Assembly (NCBI GenBank): GCA_963770635.1
Contig: CAVYQI010000002.1
Coordinates: forward strand, 124,001-188,000
Source: DASZIT01 sp963770635
GTDB lineage: Bacteria > Actinomycetota > Acidimicrobiia > Acidimicrobiales > RAAP-2
Direction: 5' to 3'
Length of the DNA stretch: 64,000 bases
A program made the translations under genes and the position numbers. Position 1 is the stretch's first letter; the number at the start of each line of letters is the position of its first letter. Of the stretch, positions 16,381 through 22,891 are shown piece by piece. The notes beneath the pieces are model-generated. The model was not told the origin of the DNA and did no database searches. It saw only the letters and a program-made list of their open reading frames with translations.

Positions 16381-16729
16381 CCGACCCCCGGGCTCGAGGA
16401 CCCGCTAGGCACTCACGGAACACGTCGCTCAGCAGCTTGAGGTAGTCGACATAGGTGGCCGGGATCACCCCTTGACCGAGTGCCTCTTCGTACTCCTTGC
16501 CGGCGAAGTACGGAGGAGAGGTGACCACCAGGGCCACCGAGTTGTCAGGCAGGTCCATCGACCGGGAGTCTCCGCACACCAGCGGTCGTTTCAGCGTGAA
16601 CGGCGCGGCCAAGGTGTCCTCGGTCGAGAGCATCTTCGGGCGGAACCGGGCGTAGAAGGCGGTGGCGTCGTGGTTCTCGCGACCGCCAACGCCGAAGTTG
16701 CTGGTCGAGGTTCCGCGCGGCTTCACCAT
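16277..16729 (-). CDS. DNA methyltransferase, N-terminal catalytic fragment (frameshifted gene)
   Basis: This frame starts at ATG 16729 (MVKPRGTSTSNFGVGGRE) and contains PLVCGDSRSMDLPDNSVALVV followed by the catalytic motif TSPPYF. It is the front half of a beta-class methyltransferase. Near 16405-16408 the minus-strand sequence reads TGC-CTAG-CGG; removing one base joins VFRECL to RVLEPGGRMAVNV in the downstream frame. Past that point the frame is nonsense to 16277. One extra base therefore separates the two halves, either a real mutation or a sequence error. Confidence 0.8.
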   Translation of the reverse strand: MVKPRGTSTSNFGVGGRENHDATAFYARFRPKMLSTEDTLAAPFTLKRPLVCGDSRSMDLPDNSVALVVTSPPYFAGKEYEEALGQGVIPATYVDYLKLLSDVFRECLAGPRARGSDGGQCRQPRPQAVPVAGRRRHPDPRRRSRDAASG

Positions 16730-16805
16730 GACCCAGACATTAGGGCGAGGGTGTGACAGGGGACGATTCGCTGGACCCGAGGACGGCGACATTGTCGCCT
16801 CGGGG

Positions 16806-16994
16806 TCACCGTGGGGCACCGACCAGGTGCTCCACCGACGCCAGGCGGTCGAGGTACTCGGCGATTGCCATTTCAACCAGAAGGTTCGCAGAGACCTGCC
16901 GTTCCGACGCCGCCTCCCTCAGCCGCTGGTGCAGCGCAGGCGGGAGCCGAACTGCGGTGGCCCGTCGCTCGCCATAAACCTTCGGCCGTCCCAT
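16806..16994 (-). CDS. Ribbon-helix-helix (CopG/Arc-like) small protein
   Basis: The 62-residue product has a basic strand (RRATAVRLPPALHQRLREAA) followed by two helices (SERQVSANLLVEMAIAEYLDRL), the RHH pattern of small DNA-binding repressors and type II antitoxins. No toxin gene is visible beside it; the methyltransferase starts 76 bp downstream, so it may regulate that gene. It begins next to the 298-bp gap 16995-17292, in which I see no other gene. Confidence 0.72.
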   Translation of the reverse strand: MGRPKVYGERRATAVRLPPALHQRLREAASERQVSANLLVEMAIAEYLDRLASVEHLVGAPR

Positions 16995-17292
16995 CCTTCT
17001 GAGACTACGGCCGAGGGCCGGATAGATGGTGGATAGTGCGCGCTCGAACCGTCAACAACCCGAACCCGGTGAAGGTCATTGGCCGGCTTTGAGCGAACTG
17101 CGGACCGTACTTCGCCCAGAGCTGAAACGAATCGTGAATCAGAAATGTCGTACCCAGTCATTGCCTCTGCAGCCAGGCAACCCCCGGGTGATGACATTGA
17201 GATGAATCGTCAATAGTCAGGGTTCGATCCGACCCGTTGTGGGTATCGTCCGCAGATGGCGAATATATCCGCGAATAATCCAAGTCCAGGTT

Positions 17293-17898
17293 GTGACGGC
17301 GGCATTAATTCTGCGACAGAATTCGTATGAACGCTCGAGCGATCAGGTGCGCGACCTGGTGGAGCGGGCCCGCGACGACGACGAGCATGCCTGGGAGGCA
17401 TTGTTCCGGCGGGCCTATCCCAAATTGTTGGCCTACGCCTCTCGCCGGTTGCCCACCCAGGAGCAGGCGAAGGACGCGGTGGGCGAGACCATGACCCGGG
17501 CGGTGGCGAACATCGACCGGCTACGAAACGAAGGGGGCGGGTTCGACGCCTGGATGTACGGCATCATGCGGCACGTGGTGCTGGACGCCCAGCGGCTGCT
17601 GTCACGGGAGGGCCCGGGATTCATCCCTGACACCGCGGATGCCGGCCCACTACCCGGCGACCATGCCCTCGACCGCGAAGATGCCATCGCGGTACGCCGA
17701 GCGTTTGACCAATTGAGCCCCGCCGACCAGGAGCTGCTCGAGCTCCGGGTGGTGGCCGAGCTGTCGGCGGACGAGGTCGCCTCCGTGCTGGGGCGAAGGC
17801 CCGGAGCAGTCCGGATGGCCCAGAGCCGGGCACTCACCCGCCTGCGAGCGTTACTCGGTGAAGAAGCAGAAGAAGGTGGGGGGAGGGCAAGTGCCTGA
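17293..17898 (+). CDS. ECF-type RNA polymerase sigma factor
   Basis: Region 2 is visible as DDDEHAWEALFRRAYPKLLAYASRRLPTQEQAKDAVGETMTRA, with WMYGIMRHVVLDAQR after it. Region 4 is FDQLSPADQELLELRVVAELSADEVASVLGRRPGAVRMAQSRALTRLR. The start is uncertain: GTG 17293 is used here, GTG 17347 would still leave region 2 intact, and the frame is open to 17239. The next gene starts inside its stop codon region (8-bp overlap). By position it heads the exopolysaccharide locus and may control it. Confidence 0.88.
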   Translation: MTAALILRQNSYERSSDQVRDLVERARDDDEHAWEALFRRAYPKLLAYASRRLPTQEQAKDAVGETMTRAVANIDRLRNEGGGFDAWMYGIMRHVVLDAQRLLSREGPGFIPDTADAGPLPGDHALDREDAIAVRRAFDQLSPADQELLELRVVAELSADEVASVLGRRPGAVRMAQSRALTRLRALLGEEAEEGGGRASA

Positions 17899-18151
17899 TG
17901 ATGATCGTTTGCTCGAACGACTTGGACGGGCGTTTGCCCCTCCGCCGGCCGAGCCCGGCCCCGCCGAGCGGCGGACACTCCATCGGGCCGTGGCTCGACT
18001 CCGTAGCCGTCCGCCCCGGGCGTCCGCGGCCGAAGAGCCGACATCACCGACGGCCGAGCGCGTGAGAGTGATCTATCTGCCGCCGATGGTCCTGCGACCG
18101 GCGACTGCGGCAATCGGGGTGGAGCCCGTCGTCGGCGCTGGTAGTGCGTGA
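17891..18151 (+). CDS. Small protein coupled to ECF sigma factor
   Basis: GTG 17891 lies inside the end of the sigma gene, so translation is probably coupled. The product of about 86 residues has an amphipathic helix (DDRLLERLGRAFA), a Pro-rich stretch, a second helix (AERRTLHRAVARLRSR) and a hydrophobic end. Its place is that of an anti-sigma factor, but there is no zinc motif or clear membrane helix. Function unknown. Confidence 0.55.
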   Translation: MPDDDRLLERLGRAFAPPPAEPGPAERRTLHRAVARLRSRPPRASAAEEPTSPTAERVRVIYLPPMVLRPATAAIGVEPVVGAGSA

Positions 18152-18316
18152 AGTTTGCGCCGATGTGTGACGCACACCTCCTCCGACCGACATACGTAGT
18201 GAGAAGTTGCGAGCGGGCGACGGGCCTTCCAACTGGAGTGGCTTGAGCTTGTTCTGACGACTACCTGCCGATACCGACTGACCAATGCCCGCCGATACCG
18301 ACTCTTGAGGTAGCCC

Positions 18317-19681
18317 ATGCCAGCCGATCTCATCGGCGCCCGTTACCAGCTCCACCGACAGCTTGCCCGCACTCCGTCGCTCGCTGTCTACGAAGCCGAG
18401 GACCGGCGGGTCGGAGCGCCGACCGGCATCGCGGTGGTGCTGGGGGGCATCGAGGAGTGGCGTCATGGACGAGGGCTGCTCGGGCGGCGCATGGCCAGGA
18501 CCGTCCACCCCCATGTCGTCTCGATGTACGACCGCGGCAAGGACGGAGGCCGAGCTTTCGTTGCCTTCCGACGTCCGCCCCGTACCCTGGCCAGCGAATT
18601 GGCAACCGCGCCGTATCCGCCTAGCCGGGTGGTCCAGATTGGCCTCGATCTGAGCTCCGCCCTCGCCGTACTACACCGTGGCGGCATTCGACTCGGCACC
18701 CTGAACCCGGGCCATGTGGGGATCGATGCCGACGGTGCCGTGCGACTGTCACCCTGGCCCCTGTCCGACCCACCGGGCGGATGGGGCGGACAGGGGGCGT
18801 GGTCAGCGCCGGAGATCGTGGCCGGAGCATCCCCGTCGGTGGCCGGAGATGTCTGGTCACTCGGCGCCCTGCTCTTGAGTTCGTTGGTCGGAACCGGCCC
18901 CGGTCAACTCTCGGTGGCGGCCACCGAGGAGCTCGCCGATCGGCTCCGCCGCGATGCCAACCCGGTGTTGGTCGATGCCATCGGGCGCAGCATGGTCACC
19001 GACCCGTCGCGCCGGTTCGCCTCCGCGATCCGCATGGCGGCTGCGCTCCAGGGGGAGACGCTCAGCCGCCGACAATTGGTTGCCGCCGGGGTTCCCCGAC
19101 TGACGACCGGGACCCGACGGTTGGCGGTGGCATCGGCCGCGGTGGTCGGAGTGTTGTCGGCGACAACCGCGGGCGTCGGCCTGAGTTCGCTAGGCGGATC
19201 CGGCGTCGCCAACGGCAGGGGGGCCGACTATCGGTCTGTGGTCACGGCATTGCCGCCGGCCGCACTTGCTCGCCGGCCGGCGCCGGCCACATCGTCACCG
19301 GTGACAGCGTCGGTACCAAACGGTGTCGTCGCCCTGTCGGCGACGCCGGGTTCTACCACCGCCACGAAGGGTTCGGCCGTGAAGGTCTCGTTCACTACCG
19401 GGCCCGGCTTGACCGCGCCGGTGTCTCCCAGCCCGCCGGCGACGGTGGTGAGCCCAGGGTCGACGCCGACAACTTCGACAACGACGACCCCCACCACCAC
19501 AACCACCACGACCAGCGCAACCACGACGACATCCACCACCACGACAACCACTACCCCGGGGGCACCCACCGGGTCGGGCTCGTCGAACCCCGGGTCCGGA
19601 GAAGTCGACACTCCGTATTCGGCCGAGATCCCGGTCGCGATCACGCATGGCCACGGCGGGCAAGGTGGGCCCGGCGACTGA
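18317..19681 (+). CDS. Membrane-anchored pseudokinase with Thr-rich extracellular tail
   Basis: The 454-residue protein starts with a Ser/Thr-kinase-like domain (residues about 6-255): IGARYQLHRQLARTPSLAVYEAED in place of the glycine loop, HPHVVSMYDRG, and LSSALAVLHRGGIRLGTLNPGHVGID where HRDLKPxN is expected. SAPEIVAGASPSVAGDVWSLGALL keeps the APE/DxWSxG segment. The VAIK lysine, catalytic Asp and DFG motif are all missing, so it should not phosphorylate. A TM helix (LAVASAAVVGVLSATTAGVGL) follows, then a Ser/Pro/Thr-rich tail. It probably acts as a scaffold or sensor for the exopolysaccharide machinery downstream (inference). Confidence 0.85.
   Translation: MPADLIGARYQLHRQLARTPSLAVYEAEDRRVGAPTGIAVVLGGIEEWRHGRGLLGRRMARTVHPHVVSMYDRGKDGGRAFVAFRRPPRTLASELATAPYPPSRVVQIGLDLSSALAVLHRGGIRLGTLNPGHVGIDADGAVRLSPWPLSDPPGGWGGQGAWSAPEIVAGASPSVAGDVWSLGALLLSSLVGTGPGQLSVAATEELADRLRRDANPVLVDAIGRSMVTDPSRRFASAIRMAAALQGETLSRRQLVAAGVPRLTTGTRRLAVASAAVVGVLSATTAGVGLSSLGGSGVANGRGADYRSVVTALPPAALARRPAPATSSPVTASVPNGVVALSATPGSTTATKGSAVKVSFTTGPGLTAPVSPSPPATVVSPGSTPTTSTTTTPTTTTTTTSATTTTSTTTTTTTPGAPTGSGSSNPGSGEVDTPYSAEIPVAITHGHGGQGGPGD
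19461..19556 (+). repeat. ACN-codon repeat tract (poly-threonine)
   Basis: This run of about 95 bases consists almost only of ACC, ACG and ACA codons interrupted by TCG/ACT. It encodes stretches of up to seven threonines within the extracellular tail of the pseudokinase. Such tracts are often O-glycosylated wall-spanning linkers in actinobacteria and are prone to length variation. Confidence 0.8.
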
Positions 19682-19807
19682 CGGGTAGGTCACGGCCCCT
19701 GGCCGATGAACCCGGGGACCGATGTTGCTTCAGCCATAAGTGACCCAACCAGGGGGCGTGGACTCACGCGCCCGGAACCAGCAGGACCGACTACGGAGGT
19801 GAAGGAC

Positions 19808-20569
19808 ATGCGACTCGACATCGTGATTCCGGCGTTCAACGAAGAAGAGCGGATCGACCGGACACTGCGCGCCTACCGCTCGGTTGTCACCGAGCCGCGC
19901 GCTCGCTTTTTGGTGGCCCTCGACTCGTGCACCGACGGTACGGCCTCGGTGGTGCGCAGCCACGCCGACGTCGATCCCAGGGTGGAGTTGATCGAGTACC
20001 CGAAGCTGGGCAAAGGCGGAGTGATCATGGAGTCGTTCCGGCGTTGCGACGCCGACGTCATCGGTTTCGTGGACGCCGACTGCGCCACTCCGCCGGCCGA
20101 GTTCCTCCGATTGGTGGACATGACCGCGGAGGCCGACGGAGCCATCGCCAGCCGCCACCATCCGGCCTCGGTCCTCCCGGCGCCCCGGCCCCGGGTCCGC
20201 CGGATCACCAGCTGGGCGTTTGCTCGCCTCACCCGAATGTTGTTCGGGCTTCCCTACCGCGACACCCAGTGCGGGGCCAAGGCCGTCCGCCGCCAGGTGA
20301 TCGACCGGACGTTGCCCCTGTTGTCGTCGCGCGACTTCCTGTTCGACGTTGACCTGCTCCTGACCGCCGGCCGGCTCGGCTTCGACATCGTCGAGGTCCC
20401 GACTGTTTGGCTCGACCAGGAAGGCTCGCACCTGCGGGCGGGAGCCGACGCCCGTCGCATGGCCATGTCCTCGTTGCGGCTGTGGCTCCATCACCGCGTG
20501 CTCCCGGTGGCCGAGGCTTCGGTGAGCCTCGCTGAGCCCTTGGTCGCCTCCGAAGCGAGCGCGGCATGA
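19808..20569 (+). CDS. GT2 glycosyltransferase, polyprenyl-phosphate sugar synthase-like
   Basis: The protein of about 253 residues begins MRLDIVIPAFNEEERIDRTL, the classic GT2 nucleotide-binding start, then LDSCTDGT, PKLGKGGVIMESF and the metal-binding VDADCATPP. YRDTQCGAKAVRR matches dolichyl/polyprenyl-phosphate glucose or mannose synthases. I chose ATG 19808 because GGAGGT sits 7 bp upstream; the longer frame from 19706 lacks such a site. It probably moves a hexose onto a polyprenyl phosphate at the membrane, giving the lipid-linked donor needed by the GT-C domain encoded three genes later. Its stop overlaps the next start (ATGA). Confidence 0.88.
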   Translation: MRLDIVIPAFNEEERIDRTLRAYRSVVTEPRARFLVALDSCTDGTASVVRSHADVDPRVELIEYPKLGKGGVIMESFRRCDADVIGFVDADCATPPAEFLRLVDMTAEADGAIASRHHPASVLPAPRPRVRRITSWAFARLTRMLFGLPYRDTQCGAKAVRRQVIDRTLPLLSSRDFLFDVDLLLTAGRLGFDIVEVPTVWLDQEGSHLRAGADARRMAMSSLRLWLHHRVLPVAEASVSLAEPLVASEASAA

Positions 20570-21786
20570 TGGTCGACGACCTCACCATGGTGGCGCCGTA
20601 TCCCGGGCTCCAGCGGCGGGCCAAACTGCCGAGCGGTGTGGCCGCCTACACCGAACGGTTGACGACTGCCCTGGCGGGCCAGGGAGTAGCCGTCAAGGTC
20701 ATTGCTCCCGAGGTGGAGGGCGAGCCCGACCGGGCCCGGATCGACGGGGTGACCGTCGAGCGAAGCTTCCGCCGGGGTGCCAACGCCCTCCCGGCGGCGG
20801 CCACCGCCGCCCGGCGCACCGGTGCGCCCATCGTCCATCTTCAGTTCGAGACCTTCCTCTACGGCGGACCGTCCTCAGTGCCCGGGGTAGCTCCGGCCCT
20901 GGCCAGCCTCCGGAGTGGCGGCCAGCTACCGGTGGTCACCATGCATCAGGTCGTCGATCCGAGCCAGGTGGACAAGGAGTTCACCCAGGTTCATCGGGTA
21001 AAGGTCCCACCCCCGGTGGCGCGCTGGGGGCTCTCGACGCTGCAGCGGATGGTCCAGAAGCTGTCGGTGTCCACGGTGGTGCACGAGCCCTCCTTCGAGA
21101 AGCTGGTGCCCGGCTCGGTGGTGGTGCCCCTGGGGCTAGATGTGGCCGATCCGCTGTCGCCCGCCGCGTCGGCAGAGATCAAGGTGTCCCTCGGCCTCCG
21201 CCCGGATCGCCTCACCGCGCTCTGCTTCGGTTTCCTGTCCCCCTACAAGGGTCTCGAACGCGCCCTGGAGGCAGCCGCGATCGCCGGCAATGCCGTCGAG
21301 TTGGTGGTAGCCGGCGGGAGCCACCCGCGTCTGGCCGGGCGGGATCCGTACGCCGACGACCTCCGCCGGCGATTCGGCACCGTCGGCCGGTTCGTGGGGT
21401 ACGTCCCCGACCACGAGGTGGCGGCCTGGTTCGGTGCCGCCGATGTGCTGCTCCTGCCCTATCCGCGCCCGTTCGCCAGCAGCGGGCCCTTCGCCCAGGC
21501 CCTCGGCTTCGGCACCCCGGTCCTGTGTTCGGAGTCGCTGGCCCGTTGCGTCGGGGCCCCCGAGGCGCTGGTGACCCCGACCGATCCTCCCGGGTTCGCC
21601 CGGCGGTTGACCGAGCTGGCCGCCGACCCCGACCAACTCCGAGTCCTGGCCGTGGCTACCCGGGCCCTGGCCCGAGGGCGCACCTGGGACGACGTGGCCC
21701 GCCGCCACATCTTGCTCTACGAGGAGGTGATCGATGCCCATCGCACTGTTGGCCGGCGCGTTCGGTCAGGGCAACCTGGGGGATGA
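20566..21786 (+). CDS. GT4-type glycosyltransferase (GT-B fold)
   Basis: The 406-residue GT-B enzyme has PSGVAAYTERLTTALAGQGVAVKVIAPEV in its acceptor domain and CFGFLSPYKGLERALEAAA, then VPDHEVAAWFGAADVLLLPYPRPFASSGPFAQALGFGTPVLCSES in its donor domain. The last segment corresponds to the E-x7-E region of GT4 enzymes, with glutamates partly replaced by Ser/Gln. It would add a sugar from an NDP donor to the growing saccharide at the cytoplasmic face. The start overlaps the previous stop by 4 bp and the end overlaps the next gene by 53 bp. Confidence 0.88.
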   Translation: MMVDDLTMVAPYPGLQRRAKLPSGVAAYTERLTTALAGQGVAVKVIAPEVEGEPDRARIDGVTVERSFRRGANALPAAATAARRTGAPIVHLQFETFLYGGPSSVPGVAPALASLRSGGQLPVVTMHQVVDPSQVDKEFTQVHRVKVPPPVARWGLSTLQRMVQKLSVSTVVHEPSFEKLVPGSVVVPLGLDVADPLSPAASAEIKVSLGLRPDRLTALCFGFLSPYKGLERALEAAAIAGNAVELVVAGGSHPRLAGRDPYADDLRRRFGTVGRFVGYVPDHEVAAWFGAADVLLLPYPRPFASSGPFAQALGFGTPVLCSESLARCVGAPEALVTPTDPPGFARRLTELAADPDQLRVLAVATRALARGRTWDDVARRHILLYEEVIDAHRTVGRRVRSGQPGG

Positions 21787-22891
21787 CGCCCTGCTTCAAG
21801 CGTTCGTCAACGCGCTTCCGGAGTGGCACCTTCGGGTGACCACCTCCGACCCGGCCGCAGCCGAACAGGTGGGTTGCGAGCCGGTGCCCGCCCGTCGTCC
21901 CGCTGCGGTCGCCGCCGCCGCCCGCGCCTCGGACGCCATCCTGGTCGGCGGGGGCACCGTGTTCAAGGCCCTCCATCCGTCTTCCGGGCGCCGCCCGCTG
22001 GCGTTGTTGGCCAACACCTCGGCGCTGGTGGCGGTGTCGTCGGCTCTGCACCGACCGGTGGCCATGGTGGGGGTGGGGGCCGACCGCCTGCACGGCCGGA
22101 GGGCCCGTGCTCTCTCCCGTTTCATCGTCAAGCATGCCGACCTCCTGGTGCTCCGCGACGAGGAGTCGGCCGCCGAGATGTTCTGCTCCGATATCCCCGG
22201 ACCGTTCCGCATCGGTGCCGACCCGGCATGGACGCTGGTCGTCCCTCCCGACCGCGTCCCGGCTGTCCACGATGGCGCGGTCCGGGTGGTTCCCTCCCAC
22301 CTGGCCAATGGGGCCGACGGGTGGTCCGGTATGGTCGACCGGCTCACCGACACGGTGGGCCGATTGCTGGCCATGGGCCTGGCCGTCGAGCTGCAGGCCT
22401 GGCAGCACCAAGCCGGCTCGTCCGACGGGGATGACCGCGCCATTACCGACACGCTGGTCGATCGGCTCGGCCCGTCGGTCGAGGTCGTGCCCACTCCCCG
22501 GTCGATGCACTCGGCGGTCGAGTCGATGATCGGGACCGGGACCGTGCTCTCCTTCCGCTTCCACGCGCTGATCGCGGCCGCCGCCGCTGGGGTTCCCACC
22601 GTGGCGGTCACCCACGAGGCCAAGCTCGGCGCCCTGGCCCGCCGACTCGAGCAGCGGGCCGCCCCGGTCGATTTCGAGCCGGCCCTGCTGGCGACCCAAG
22701 TGGCCAACGCCCTCGAGGCGGCGGGTCCAGCTCCCGCCGCCATCAAGGAGCAGATCGCCCGAGCCGAGGAAGGGTTCCTGTTGCTGCGGGTCCTTCTGGG
22801 CGGCGGCCGCTCCGAGGAGTCCGATTCGTTGGGAGCACTGCCGTTGGCCCCGGCGCCGCGATCGTCGGCATCACCACCGCGGGTGCGATGA
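21734..22891 (+). CDS. Polysaccharide pyruvyl transferase-family protein
   Basis: The 385-residue protein starts MPIALLAGAFGQGNLGDDALLQAF and carries ILVGGGTVFK, VGVGADRLHG, LLVLRDEESA and SFRFHALIAAAAAGVPTVAV, the hallmarks of the CsaB/WcaK pyruvyl transferase family. These enzymes transfer pyruvate from phosphoenolpyruvate to sugars as a ketal, which adds negative charge to surface polymers. It begins 53 bp inside the preceding glycosyltransferase gene and overlaps the next start by 4 bp, so it is embedded in the operon. The family also contains members of unproven activity. Confidence 0.85.
   Translation: MPIALLAGAFGQGNLGDDALLQAFVNALPEWHLRVTTSDPAAAEQVGCEPVPARRPAAVAAAARASDAILVGGGTVFKALHPSSGRRPLALLANTSALVAVSSALHRPVAMVGVGADRLHGRRARALSRFIVKHADLLVLRDEESAAEMFCSDIPGPFRIGADPAWTLVVPPDRVPAVHDGAVRVVPSHLANGADGWSGMVDRLTDTVGRLLAMGLAVELQAWQHQAGSSDGDDRAITDTLVDRLGPSVEVVPTPRSMHSAVESMIGTGTVLSFRFHALIAAAAAGVPTVAVTHEAKLGALARRLEQRAAPVDFEPALLATQVANALEAAGPAPAAIKEQIARAEEGFLLLRVLLGGGRSEESDSLGALPLAPAPRSSASPPRVR

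Noticed and set aside
17217..17240. tRNA-like T-arm GGTTCGATCC
   Set aside because: No matching acceptor, D or anticodon stems can be folded around it, and flanking stem pairs mismatch.
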